This document shows, piece after piece, positions 17,005 to 25,663 of a stretch of DNA of 64,000 bases. Both the position numbers and the translations under genes were made by a program. Source of the stretch: Thermotoga sp. Ku-13t (GTDB lineage: Bacteria; Thermotogota; Thermotogae; Thermotogales; DSM-5069); NCBI RefSeq assembly GCF_011057685.1, contig NZ_LNFY01000010.1:248001-312000 (forward strand), in the 5' to 3' direction. The notes under the pieces are model-generated. The model searched no databases. It saw only the letters and a program-made list of their open reading frames with translations, and was not told the origin of the DNA. Within the stretch, counting starts at the first letter, position 1. Every line of letters starts with the position of its first letter.

Positions 17005-18216
17005 TCAGTCTTTCTTTTCCGGGATCAGGAGGTTGGCGATGATCCCAACCATCGCTGCGAGGCTGAGACCCTTGAATTCGACATGTCCAAACTTCAGTGT
17101 GGCTCCACCGATACCCACGGTAAGAATCAAAGAGGCTACGAGGAGATTCTTGGGCTTTGAGAAATCCACCTGTGCGTTGACCAGGGTTCTTATACCCACC
17201 GAAGCGATCATTCCAAACAGGATCAAACTGATACCACCTATGACAGGGGTTGGAATCGTGCGGAGAACTGCTCCAAATTTGGATAGAAAAACAACCAACA
17301 TCGCCAGGAAGGCCGCACCTCTCAACACTCTTGGATCATAAACCCTCGTGAGTGCAAGCACACCTGTGTTTTCACTGTAAGTCGTGTTTGCTGGACCACC
17401 GAGCAAGCCCGCCAGCGAGGTGGCAAGTCCATCACCGATCAAAGTCCTGTGAAGTCCCGGCTTTTCGAAAAAGTTCCTGCCGACAACGGCTCCATTCGTT
17501 GTGATATCACCGATGTGTTCCATCACCGTTGCGATCGATACGGGAGCTATCGTTGCTATGGCTGACCAGCTGAACTTTGGAAGCATGAACTTTGGCACAC
17601 TCAACCAGCTGCTCTGCTGGATGGCTGAAAGATCGACCAGTCCCAGTGGCAAGGACACGGCGTAACCAGCGATCACACCGAACAGCACAGGTATCATGCT
17701 CCAGAAGCCCTTCAACAAAACGGAGGTGAGTATGACCGTGCCGACAACCACTATCGCCACAAACCAGTTCTGGCTCGCCATCTGGATCGCCACGGGACTG
17801 AGGGTTAAGCCTATGACGACGATCATTGGACCGGTCACGACGGGTGGAAACAACCTGTTGACTTTCTCAATGCCCACCAGCCACACCAGCAATGCGAAGA
17901 GCAAATAGACCAAACCGGCAGCGAATATTCCACCGGTGGCGTAAGCCAGATCACCCATTTGTTCCTTCACCATGATCACGGGTGCAATGAAAGCAAAGCT
18001 CGAACCGAGGAACACAGGAACAATGCCACCTGTAACAGTATGAAACAGCAAAGTTCCGGCACCTGCCGTGAAGAGTGCAACGAGCGGATCAAGACCGGTC
18101 AGTAACGGAACAAGTACCGTTGCACCGAACATAGCTACGAAATGCTGGAAGGAGAGTAAGAAAAACTTGACGCCACGCACCTGATGGCGGGCCACAGTGA
18201 GGGAAGTGTCAACCAT
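17005..18216 (-). CDS. Uracil/xanthine permease of the NCS2 family (UraA-like)
   Basis: 403 residues from ATG 18216, which follows AAGGAGGTCAGATC; the longer in-frame start at 18285 lies upstream of the ribosome site and hairpin. Nucleobase:proton symporter with 14 helices. Signs are FFLLSFQHFVAMFGATVLVPLLTGLDPLVALFTAGAGTLLF at the N-terminus, VMEHIGDI with the substrate-binding Glu near the middle, and the NTTYSENTGVLALTRVYDPRV motif of helix 10. Monocistronic with its own promoter, leader hairpin and terminator. UraA and PyrP members take uracil, but xanthine or guanine transporters look alike, so the substrate is not certain. Confidence 0.9.
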   Translation of the reverse strand: MVDTSLTVARHQVRGVKFFLLSFQHFVAMFGATVLVPLLTGLDPLVALFTAGAGTLLFHTVTGGIVPVFLGSSFAFIAPVIMVKEQMGDLAYATGGIFAAGLVYLLFALLVWLVGIEKVNRLFPPVVTGPMIVVIGLTLSPVAIQMASQNWFVAIVVVGTVILTSVLLKGFWSMIPVLFGVIAGYAVSLPLGLVDLSAIQQSSWLSVPKFMLPKFSWSAIATIAPVSIATVMEHIGDITTNGAVVGRNFFEKPGLHRTLIGDGLATSLAGLLGGPANTTYSENTGVLALTRVYDPRVLRGAAFLAMLVVFLSKFGAVLRTIPTPVIGGISLILFGMIASVGIRTLVNAQVDFSKPKNLLVASLILTVGIGGATLKFGHVEFKGLSLAAMVGIIANLLIPEKKD

Positions 18217-18230
18217 GATCTGACCTCCTT

Positions 18231-18250
18231 TTTGCCCTCGCTGGGGCAAA
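18231..18250 (-). promoter_or_regulatory. Leader hairpin next to the ribosome site of the uracil permease gene
   Basis: TTTGCCC and GGGCAAA form a perfect 7-bp stem with a 6-base loop, ending 1-2 bases before the AAGGAGGT ribosome site on the minus strand. It could limit translation start or bind a regulator. No longer riboswitch-like or anti-terminator structure was found between it and the promoter. Confidence 0.5.
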
Positions 18251-18269
18251 TTAAAGGACCTTCGGTGAG

Positions 18270-18299
18270 AGTTTATCACTTTCACTCATGCCGTGTCAA
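18270..18299 (-). promoter_or_regulatory. Promoter of the uracil permease gene
   Basis: Perfect TTGACA (18299-18294) and TAAACT (18275-18270) on the minus strand, 18-base spacer, about 55 bases before the start codon. Confidence 0.65.
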
Positions 18300-18407
18300 G
18301 TGCAAGCACGGTCCTGAAGAAAGCTGTTGAGGCACCATCAGATTTCTAATGGATTTCTAATGTGTTCGCTGTAGGATGTTCGACGAAAAACTCCAAGGGG
18401 GGCAGGG

Positions 18408-19466
18408 ATGATGAAAAGGGCTTATTTAGTGGTTATTTTGAGCTTTGCGATGCTGTTATGTGCACAGACAAGGATCACGATCATCAACGACGGCTGGGTC
18501 AGATTGACTGTACTCGACAACAGATCTGCTCAGTATCCTTACCCAACAGACTTCGTCATCGAAGTTCTGGCGCTCGATCGCAGTATGCCTGTGGAAGTTT
18601 CCTATCTGATGATCGATGGTGGTGGAACACCACGGCAGCCTTCTGCCAACTTTGTCATGAAAGGTTCGAACTTCAATCCACCCTGGGATGGCAACTGCTT
18701 TTTCAAAACAGAAGTTGGTGGCTGGGCTGAAGCCGAATTCATTACAAATCCAAAGTATTTACCTTTACCACACTATCGGACCTGTCTGCTCTTACTCGCC
18801 AGGTATGAGAAGATCTACGCTGTGTTTCTGAGGGAAAACGATGGACAGGTTGGATACACGCTTCTGAAAGGTGGTTCGTTCAGCAACTTTGAGATTCCAA
18901 ACGTTGCGAGGATCGAACTTCAGGCCAACGAGTTCGTGGTCACTTCCCTGGGTCAGCCGGTCGAGGTGGGCATGTGGGTTGAGGGCAGATACACCCACGA
19001 TGAAGTCGGTGGCTGGGCCGCTGCAAATTATGCTGCAAGAACGAAGAGGTACAAAATCCCGCACTATGAAATGTTCATGATGATGCTGAGTCGTTACGAC
19101 AAACTCGCACTGATCATCGGAAAAGAGAACGACGGACACCTCGGTGTGATCGTGTTTCCAAGATCTGCAAGCTGGTCAAACCCGATCGAAGTGCCCGGAT
19201 TCTGCAGGACCGTGGCCCAGCGAACTCGGCTCACCGTTACTGCTCTGTCCAACAACCCGGTGGAAATCACCCATTTTGCGTTCGATAACACGTCCTGGCA
19301 ATGGGAAGTTGGAGGATGGTCGCTGCCTGAATATGCGCCGAAGCAACAGACATTCACGTTGAAACACTACACACCAGGTTTGATCGTGGTCAACAGGTAC
19401 CAGACCATGGAATTGTTCGGCTACAACGAGAACGACGGTCAAACAGGGGTCATACAGATCAGGTGA
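18408..19466 (+). CDS. Unknown secreted protein of three tandem EVGGW/ENDG repeats
   Basis: 352 residues, not recognised. AAGGGGGG lies before two consecutive ATG codons (18408, 18411); either could be used. Residues 1-20 form a signal peptide. The mature protein carries three copies of a unit of about 100 residues. Each has [LFV]xVxxLxxxPVE, then EVGGW (residues 102, 199, 300), a short basic stretch ending in KHY or PHY, a hydrophobic run ending in RY, and ENDG[QH]xG (143, 240, 341). The distance from EVGGW to ENDG is 41 residues in every copy. The pattern suggests a beta-rich repeat of the extracytoplasmic space. It is flanked by genes on the other strand, so context gives no function. Confidence 0.85.
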   Translation: MMKRAYLVVILSFAMLLCAQTRITIINDGWVRLTVLDNRSAQYPYPTDFVIEVLALDRSMPVEVSYLMIDGGGTPRQPSANFVMKGSNFNPPWDGNCFFKTEVGGWAEAEFITNPKYLPLPHYRTCLLLLARYEKIYAVFLRENDGQVGYTLLKGGSFSNFEIPNVARIELQANEFVVTSLGQPVEVGMWVEGRYTHDEVGGWAAANYAARTKRYKIPHYEMFMMMLSRYDKLALIIGKENDGHLGVIVFPRSASWSNPIEVPGFCRTVAQRTRLTVTALSNNPVEITHFAFDNTSWQWEVGGWSLPEYAPKQQTFTLKHYTPGLIVVNRYQTMELFGYNENDGQTGVIQIR

Positions 19467-19503
19467 TCGTCCCTTCAGAGCACCGCAGTCTCGGAAAATT
19501 TGC

Positions 19504-20547
19504 TCATTGAGGGATTGGTCGACTGTGTTCGATGAGCTTGATCAGTTCCTCAATGATTTTTTCTCGTGAAACAGTTTTTATGATCGTTCCGGATTTGAAT
19601 ATGGCTGCTCCGTTTTTAGTACCAGCAACACCTATGTCGGCGTGTTTTCCCTCACCGATTCCGTTGACCACGCAGCCCATCACCGCGACCGTGAGATCTG
19701 TTTTTTCCACGATAGGTTCGATCGCTCTGGCGATCTGTTCCACATCTATTTCACACCTGGCACACGTGGGGCACGCGATCACCTGGCCGAACTTTCTCAG
19801 GCCGATAGAGGCGAGGATCTTTCGTGCCACGATCACTTCTTTGATCGGATCTCCCGCGATGGAAACTCTCATTGTGTTGCCTATTCCTCTTAGCAACAGA
19901 TGCCCTATAGCGATGGCAGACTTTATGATCGCCGCTTCGCCGACCCCGGCCTCGGTCAATCCGATGTGCAAGGGATAATCCACTTTCGAGGCAACGTACT
20001 CGTTGGCTTTGATGGTTTCAAGAACGTCCGTACTCTTGACTGAGATAACGATGTTGTAGAAACCAAATTTCTCGAGCAATCGCACCTCGTAGAGCGCCGA
20101 CTCCGCGAGTGCCGTGATCCGATCGTACTTCTCTTCGAAATCTTTCCTCAGTGAACCACTGTTCGCCCCGACTCTGATGGGCACTGAGTACTCTTTTGCC
20201 ACGTCAACGAGTTCCTTAACTTTCCAGTCTTGACCTATGTTTCCCGGATTTATTCGAACCTTGTCTGCTCCATTCTTGATGGCTTCTATCGCGAGACGAT
20301 AGTCGTAATGAACGTCCGCCACGATCGGAACCTCTAGATCGAGGGCTTCCTTGATCTTGTTTATGGCTTTTGCACTTTCAAAATCTGCCACGGCGACCCT
20401 CACTATTTCGCAGCCCGCGGCAACGAGTTCTCTGATCTGTCGGACGGTTGCATCCACATCGACGGTTTTCGTGTTTGTCATGGACTGGATCGAAACTGGG
20501 TAACCCTGACCGATGAAGACGTTACCCACGCGCACGATCCTGCTCAT
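19504..20547 (-). CDS. ispG: 4-hydroxy-3-methylbut-2-en-1-yl diphosphate synthase IspG (GcpE)
   Basis: 347 residues, ATGA overlap with rseP. Fe-S enzyme of the MEP isoprenoid pathway, turning MEcPP into HMBPP. The N-terminal TIM barrel starts with [10 protein letters not shown]; the C-terminal half has [10 protein letters not shown] and [10 protein letters not shown], which supply the three cysteine ligands of the 4Fe-4S cluster. The shorter bacterial form without the plant-type insert. It closes the long minus-strand run and shares it with dxr, another MEP enzyme, two genes upstream. Confidence 0.96.
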   Translation of the reverse strand: MSRIVRVGNVFIGQGYPVSIQSMTNTKTVDVDATVRQIRELVAAGCEIVRVAVADFESAKAINKIKEALDLEVPIVADVHYDYRLAIEAIKNGADKVRINPGNIGQDWKVKELVDVAKEYSVPIRVGANSGSLRKDFEEKYDRITALAESALYEVRLLEKFGFYNIVISVKSTDVLETIKANEYVASKVDYPLHIGLTEAGVGEAAIIKSAIAIGHLLLRGIGNTMRVSIAGDPIKEVIVARKILASIGLRKFGQVIACPTCARCEIDVEQIARAIEPIVEKTDLTVAVMGCVVNGIGEGKHADIGVAGTKNGAAIFKSGTIIKTVSREKIIEELIKLIEHSRPIPQ

Positions 20548-22031
20548 CGTCCGATCAACCTTCCTATGTCACTGAAGGTAACGAAGACCATCAGCGCTAT
20601 GAGCAGCAGAAAGCCTATGAAATGTATCAAATTTTCCACTTCTGGCTTGACCTTCCTCCTGCTCACCAACTCGATGAGAGAAAACACGATCCTTCCGCCG
20701 TCCAGTGCCGGGAGTGGCAACAGGTTGAATATGCCAAGGCTCATCGTGATCAGTGCAACGAGTGTCAGCACCGGTTCCAGCCCCACCCTTGCCGTCTCAC
20801 CGATGAACGCCACCAACCCTACTGGCCCCACGATCCCACCTGTTTCTGTGCCACGCAGGATTCCAAGGAGCGATCTGTACATTGTGATCAAAACGTTGTT
20901 GCACCTGTCCACGGCAGTGGCTATTGTCTCGAACGGATCTTTCGGTTTGAGGTTGGCCGTTTTCGATTCGAACACGCCCGGTGTCTCCAGAAGACTTTTT
21001 ACCAGCGCAGTGGGGACCTTCAACTGAACCTGTTGACCCTCCCTAAGCAGACCGACGGTCACCTCGCTCCCAAATCCTTGGCTGGCCCACACGATCAGAT
21101 CACCTTGAATCTCTATGTAAGCACCTCCATCCTGCGCTAGTGCGAGCTGATAGATCCTCGAAAGATCGACGTTGTTGTTCACCGTGACGTTTTCGACCCA
21201 TAAGAGTACATCCCCTTTCCTGAAAGGTTCGAAATCTTTTCTGAGAACGTTCGACACCGTGGCGAAATAAAAACCGAGTGCGTACTTGGCCGGTTCGTAC
21301 TGGTACTGCTTGAGCAGACCCTTCACAGTGCCGCTCGTTGTTTCGATCGATACGTAACTTTCCAGGAGGCTGTTGAGCTGTGCAGGGCTCAGAGATCTCC
21401 CTGATACGTTTTCTATTCTCGCTCCGACCTGAAATTCTCCATTCACATCTCTCAGCAGAATGAAGTGCGATTCTTCAAACATCTTCGGTACCGCTCTTAT
21501 GTTCAACTTTTCGCTGTTTCTGAGGACAGTTAACTCCACCGGACGACCTTTTCTTATGATCTGACTCACGGTGTAGTTGTCGTAAACTCTCCTGCCGTTG
21601 ATTTTCAGTATCAAATCCCCATCTCTGAGCCCCGCTTCGTAGGCAGGCCTTCCTGGCTCGACGTAAGCTACCGTCACTGCCGGTACACCCCACAGAGAGA
21701 CGATGAACAAGAACAACACATAACCTGCGAGTATCGAAAAAACAGGTCCTGCGAGGAAGATCAAAAGTCTTTGCCATGCAGGTTTCGAGTACAAACTGCC
21801 GGCTTCCTCTGCCTCGCTGGGATCTTCACCGGCAAGCCGAACGTACCCACCGAGAGGGAACACGTTTATTCTGAAAGTCGTTCTCCTGAACTTTTTCTGG
21901 TAGATCTTTGGACCGTAGCCGATCGCGAACTCCAGCACGTCCACTTTGAACAACCTTGCGAACGCAAAGTGCCCCAGCTCGTGCACAACGACCACGGCCA
22001 TGAATATGATCAGGAAGTACACGACAGCCAT
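20544..22031 (-). CDS. rseP: RseP-family site-2 intramembrane zinc metalloprotease
   Basis: 495 residues. The zinc site is [15 protein letters not shown] (HExxH at residues about 17-21) in helix 1, with the third ligand in the C-terminal [18 protein letters not shown] domain lies between ([21 protein letters not shown]). S2P proteases cut anti-sigma factors or leftover signal peptides within the membrane. The central part is longer than in short family members, with a second region that may be another PDZ ([13 protein letters not shown]). Overlaps the dxr end by 22 bases, an order (dxr-rseP) common in bacteria. Confidence 0.93.
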   Translation of the reverse strand: MAVVYFLIIFMAVVVVHELGHFAFARLFKVDVLEFAIGYGPKIYQKKFRRTTFRINVFPLGGYVRLAGEDPSEAEEAGSLYSKPAWQRLLIFLAGPVFSILAGYVLFLFIVSLWGVPAVTVAYVEPGRPAYEAGLRDGDLILKINGRRVYDNYTVSQIIRKGRPVELTVLRNSEKLNIRAVPKMFEESHFILLRDVNGEFQVGARIENVSGRSLSPAQLNSLLESYVSIETTSGTVKGLLKQYQYEPAKYALGFYFATVSNVLRKDFEPFRKGDVLLWVENVTVNNNVDLSRIYQLALAQDGGAYIEIQGDLIVWASQGFGSEVTVGLLREGQQVQLKVPTALVKSLLETPGVFESKTANLKPKDPFETIATAVDRCNNVLITMYRSLLGILRGTETGGIVGPVGLVAFIGETARVGLEPVLTLVALITMSLGIFNLLPLPALDGGRIVFSLIELVSRRKVKPEVENLIHFIGFLLLIALMVFVTFSDIGRLIGR

Positions 22032-23101
22032 TCGATCACCTCTTCTGCAATCCTTCTACTCGCTCCATCCACATCCTTCAGATCTGACAGGTCCCTCACG
22101 TTGCCTTCTATCTTCCCGATTACTCTTTCGATGATCCTCGCAATGTCTGTGAATTTGATCCGACCTTTGAGAAACGCGTCCACGCACACCTCGTCGGCTG
22201 CGTTGTAAGCGGTCCTTTTAGCGTAGTCTTTCTCGATTTCGTAAGCAAGATAAAAAGCGGGATATCGGTCTCTGTCGACCCGCTCGAACTTCAACTGCGC
22301 TTCCAGCAAGTCTGGCCAGCTTCGCTGCTGGTAAAGTCTTTCTGGATATGTTAATCCGTAGGCAATTGGAACTCTCATATCGGGAAAACCAAGGTGCATT
22401 TTGATCGTTCCATCCCTCAGGAACACTGCCGCATGGACCAGACCTTCTTTGTGGATCAGCACCTCTATCTGACTCGCTCTGAGCTGAAAGAGTTCACACG
22501 CTTCGAGCACTTCGAAACCTTTGTTGACCATCGTCGCGGAATCGATCGTTATCCTCTTGCCCATCTTCCACACGGGATGTTTCAAAACATCTGACGGTTT
22601 TGCACGATCGAGTTCTTCCAGTTTCCAGTCTCTCAAAGCGCCGCCGGATGAGGTCAAAAGAAGCTTCTCGACGGAAGGTTCATAAAGTTGCATCACGGCA
22701 CTGTGTTCACTGTCGAGCGGTATGAGCTCGCAAGAAGTTTTTTCTTTCATCTGCCTGACGAGCCAGCCACCACACACGAGCGCTTCTTTGCTCGCCAGCA
22801 AAACTCTCCTTGAGGTTTCTATAGCCTTCAGAGTGATGGGGAGACTCACGAAACCCGGGATGCAAACCAATGTCACATCAGGTTTTTCTCGTTCGAGAAA
22901 GCCCTCGAGTTCCTCGTAACCTTCGGCCGTGCATATCAGCTCTGAAACATTGTACTTCTTCGCGAGTTTCTGGGCTAATTCCGCGTTTGTGTGGTACGTT
23001 CCTGCAATTATCTGAAAAGTTTTGATCTTTTCGATCACCTCGAGCGCCTGGGTGCCTATCGATCCTGTCATGCCCACGATCACGATGGTTCTTTCAGCCA
23101 T
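22010..23101 (-). CDS. dxr: 1-deoxy-D-xylulose 5-phosphate reductoisomerase
   Basis: 363 residues. First committed enzyme of the MEP pathway, converting DXP to MEP with NADPH and a divalent metal. NADPH motif GMTGSIGTQALEV at the N-terminus, ALASKEALVCGG-like segment (LLASKEALVCGGW), metal site in LDSEHSAVMQL, and the flexible loop/active region SSGGALRD and HPVWKMGKRITIDSATMVNKG. Slightly short (370-400 is usual). Overlaps thiN by 22 bases upstream and rseP by 22 bases downstream. Confidence 0.95.
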   Translation of the reverse strand: MAERTIVIVGMTGSIGTQALEVIEKIKTFQIIAGTYHTNAELAQKLAKKYNVSELICTAEGYEELEGFLEREKPDVTLVCIPGFVSLPITLKAIETSRRVLLASKEALVCGGWLVRQMKEKTSCELIPLDSEHSAVMQLYEPSVEKLLLTSSGGALRDWKLEELDRAKPSDVLKHPVWKMGKRITIDSATMVNKGFEVLEACELFQLRASQIEVLIHKEGLVHAAVFLRDGTIKMHLGFPDMRVPIAYGLTYPERLYQQRSWPDLLEAQLKFERVDRDRYPAFYLAYEIEKDYAKRTAYNAADEVCVDAFLKGRIKFTDIARIIERVIGKIEGNVRDLSDLKDVDGASRRIAEEVIEWLSCTS

Positions 23102-23709
23102 CTGAAGTAAGCCACCTTTCCCTTTCCAACGGCTATTCTAACCTTTGATGAAACTGCAACGTTGCTGATCCCGTAAGGATGATCGCACGGCATGTCCTTC
23201 TGGGTGATCTCGTATTTGAAGCCTCTCAGCGTTACGCGCTCTGCATCTCCTGCGATCGGGACTATGGACCATTTCTCGTTCACGTTTGCATCTAATTCGG
23301 TTTCGCTCGAAACGACGCCGACGATCAACTGCTCGCTCCTGGCTGTGATGTCGATGTCGAAAGAACCCATCAGATACAACAGTGCGAGCAGCATGTCCAG
23401 TCTGTCTCCCATCCAGCAGAATATGTCTATCGATTTGGCTCCTCTCTCGACGGCCTTCCTCAGCGCGAGTTCTGTGTCTATTTCGTCCTTCTCCTTCGGA
23501 AACAGAAACACCTCACACCCCAGCTTCTTCAATTTGTCTAGATCTGATTCTTCCAGAGAATCCCCATCTCCAACGAACATGTCAGGCACCACGCCCGCAC
23601 TCAAAAGCTTTTTCGCCCCACCATCCACCGCGATGATCAGGTCGTACGCAGCAAGATCTATGCTTCCAAGATCTTCGCAATCACCGTTTAAAAACATCGC
23701 TACTTTCAC
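23080..23709 (-). CDS. thiN: Thiamine pyrophosphokinase
   Basis: 209 residues, GTG start after GGGAGG. Transfers pyrophosphate from ATP to thiamine, giving TPP. The family pattern is visible: IIAVDGGAKKLL, PDMFVGDGDSL, FPKEKDEIDTELALRKAVE and the later GDRLDMLLALLYLM segment (usually GxRxDHxLA.. with His; here Leu). The C-terminal half holds a beta-rich thiamine-binding domain with LRGFKYEI. The His to Met/Leu change in the R-x-D-H motif is worth noting, but the rest is regular. Overlaps the sigma-54-like gene by 29 bases. Confidence 0.88.
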   Translation of the reverse strand: MKVAMFLNGDCEDLGSIDLAAYDLIIAVDGGAKKLLSAGVVPDMFVGDGDSLEESDLDKLKKLGCEVFLFPKEKDEIDTELALRKAVERGAKSIDIFCWMGDRLDMLLALLYLMGSFDIDITARSEQLIVGVVSSETELDANVNEKWSIVPIAGDAERVTLRGFKYEITQKDMPCDHPYGISNVAVSSKVRIAVGKGKVAYFRWLKEPS

Positions 23710-24637
23710 GGAGCAGTCCTCCCAGCAGATTTCTGTACTTGTTCACCGTGCGTCTGCTCACCTCGATGCCACGTTCTTGAAGCAAGATTCTCAGCTTTTC
23801 ATCACTCGCACGAGGGTTTTCTTTCAAAAGCCCATACAGCAGCGGCAGGAAGAATTTCGTTTCTATGTTTCTGCCAAAAAAGGTGTGCATGGGGAAAATT
23901 CCAGATGGCGTTTTCACGTACTTCTGCGAGACAGCTTTCGAAACGGTTGAAACGTGCAATCCCAATTCTTCTGCCGCATCGACAAACTTCGTCTTGCTTG
24001 GATAAACTGATTTACCCAGCAGGAAATCCACGTTCTTCCTGACGATCATGTTCGCAAGGCAGAGCATGATCTCTTTTCTGCGTTGAAGGAGTTCGACGAT
24101 GTAAAGGAAGAATTTCTCCTGTTTCTTGTCGTTACCAACTGAAGAGATCGCGAGCTCTTTAACGTGCACCGATAGATCTTCATGGATTACCACATCGGGT
24201 TGCACGTAAGTGGCACCTCTTCCAAAACCAGAAACCGAGCCCTCGAACAATCCATCGGGACCAACGTCTTTGATGGCTTCGAGCAGTTTCTCGAGTTCTT
24301 CCAAACTGATGGAGAACTTCTCACAGATCTCCTTCTTATCTACCAGCAGATTCCCACGCTCATCCAGATTGTAGACGATGTACTCTGCCACTGGTTCCTG
24401 CCGTTCGTCAAGGCGGAGCAACGCGATGGCGTCCATGAGATCTTCCTGAAGAGACCTTTCTCCTGGCACTAATCTTTCGACGAATGGCGATCCAGGTTCC
24501 AGGTCTTCCAGATCGAGACTGACGTACGGGAAAAAGTCCTGCAAGAACTGCGCAAGCTGCCCGACTGGAAGTTCGACGAACTTGAAAAAGAGCTCCTTGC
24601 TCGAAAAATCCCTCGCGAGGTCGAGTTTTAGTTTCAT
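23681..24637 (-). CDS. Short, divergent sigma-54 (RpoN)-like protein
   Basis: 318 residues against 400-500 for normal sigma-54. The C-terminal DNA-binding half is clear: a helix-turn-helix at 220-255 (LGLHVSTVSKAVSQKYVKTPSGIF) and the RpoN box at 295-302 (RRTVNKYR, consensus ARRTVAKYR). The start of the core-binding domain is present (SLQEDLMDAIALL...N-L-D-E-R-G-N-L), but the usual D-P-x-G-x-G-A-R segment reads VGPDGLFEGS and roughly 100 residues after it are missing before YVQPDVVIHEDLSVHV. Region I, normally rich in Gln and Leu, is only about 35 residues and lacks that composition. It may be a minimal sigma-54 or a degenerate regulator. No AAA+ activator is in the window. Confidence 0.82.
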   Translation of the reverse strand: MKLKLDLARDFSSKELFFKFVELPVGQLAQFLQDFFPYVSLDLEDLEPGSPFVERLVPGERSLQEDLMDAIALLRLDERQEPVAEYIVYNLDERGNLLVDKKEICEKFSISLEELEKLLEAIKDVGPDGLFEGSVSGFGRGATYVQPDVVIHEDLSVHVKELAISSVGNDKKQEKFFLYIVELLQRRKEIMLCLANMIVRKNVDFLLGKSVYPSKTKFVDAAEELGLHVSTVSKAVSQKYVKTPSGIFPMHTFFGRNIETKFFLPLLYGLLKENPRASDEKLRILLQERGIEVSRRTVNKYRNLLGGLLRESSDVFKR

Positions 24638-24670
24638 CGTTCATTCCCCACCAGTACTATACTCTCCACA

Positions 24671-25663
24671 TCACAGTATGAACATGGCGTCGCCGAAAGA
24701 ATAGAACCTGTAACGTTGTTTCACTGCTTCCTGGTACGCGTTCATGATGAGCTGATGTCCAGCGAAGGCACAGACGAGCATCAACAAGGTTGAACGCGGC
24801 AAGTGAAAGTTCGTGATGAGTGCGTCCACAATCTTGAATTCGAACGGTGGATAGATGAACAGATCGGTCTCGCCTTCGGTCAGGTTGGTCCTCGCAAAGC
24901 TTTCGAGCGTTCGTACCACGGTCGTGCCGACCGCGATGATTCTGTGCCCCTGCGACTTGGCCTGTCTTATGATTTCAACAACCCTGGGAGGTATCGAATA
25001 CTTTTCAGAATGCATCCGGTGCTGTTCTATGTTCTCCGTCTTTACCGGTCTGAAGGTTCCAATACCCACGTGCAGGGTCACCTCAACCGTTTGCACGCCC
25101 ATCGAGCGGATCTTTTCCAGCAAAGTTTCCGTGAAGTGAAAACCGGCGGTGGGGGCCGCTATTGAACCCACCACCTTTGCATAAACGGTCTGGTACCTCT
25201 CAAGTGGTATCTTCGTCTTAACGTATGGTGGGATCGGTGCTTCGCCGACCTTCAGCAGCTCTTCGTCGTCCACGTTGAACTCGATCAACCGCATTCCTTC
25301 TTCACATCTGTCCAGACATTTCGCCACGATGCCGCTGCTCAAATGCGCCAGAACGCCTGGTTTGAACTTCTTGGCCGGTCTCACCAGGCACTTCCAAGTT
25401 TTTTCGCCGACTTTCTGAACCAGCAGAATCTCGATCTGTTTTTCGTTGATGTGACCGAACAATCTTGCCGGGATCACCTTGCTGTTGTTCAGCACCAGCA
25501 CATCGCCCGGCTTCAAATACTCGATGATGTCGCGGAAGATCCTGTGCTCTATTAGACCCGTGTCTCTGTGAACTACCATCAGTCTTGAGCTGTCCCTCGG
25601 TTCTACGGGAATCTGGGCTATCAACTCTTCTGGCAGATAGTAATCGAAATCCGAGAGCTTCAC
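24671..25663 (-). CDS. queA: S-adenosylmethionine:tRNA ribosyltransferase-isomerase QueA
   Basis: 330 residues from GTG 25663, set by GGGGAGG 8 bases upstream and by the family's usual start (K-L-S-D-F-D-Y-x-L-P). Makes epoxyqueuosine at tRNA position 34. Motifs: LPEELIAQIPVEPRDSSRLMVV, PGDVLVLNNSKVIPARL, APTAGFHFTE, VTLHVGIGTFRPV, H-S-E-x-Y-x-I and ALITNFHLPRSTLLMLV. GTGA overlap with the upstream nuclease-like gene. The next enzyme of the pathway, QueH, is encoded at 48554-49114. Confidence 0.95.
   Translation of the reverse strand: MKLSDFDYYLPEELIAQIPVEPRDSSRLMVVHRDTGLIEHRIFRDIIEYLKPGDVLVLNNSKVIPARLFGHINEKQIEILLVQKVGEKTWKCLVRPAKKFKPGVLAHLSSGIVAKCLDRCEEGMRLIEFNVDDEELLKVGEAPIPPYVKTKIPLERYQTVYAKVVGSIAAPTAGFHFTETLLEKIRSMGVQTVEVTLHVGIGTFRPVKTENIEQHRMHSEKYSIPPRVVEIIRQAKSQGHRIIAVGTTVVRTLESFARTNLTEGETDLFIYPPFEFKIVDALITNFHLPRSTLLMLVCAFAGHQLIMNAYQEAVKQRYRFYSFGDAMFIL

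Noticed and set aside
18341-18362. Two tandem copies of GATTTCTAATG as a regulatory repeat upstream of the three-repeat protein
   Set aside because: Only two 11-base copies with no matching -35 and no other copies seen; too little to claim a site.
19467-19503. Bidirectional terminator between the three-repeat protein and ispG
   Set aside because: Only a short GATCA/TGATC palindrome is present, with no stem long enough and no T-run.
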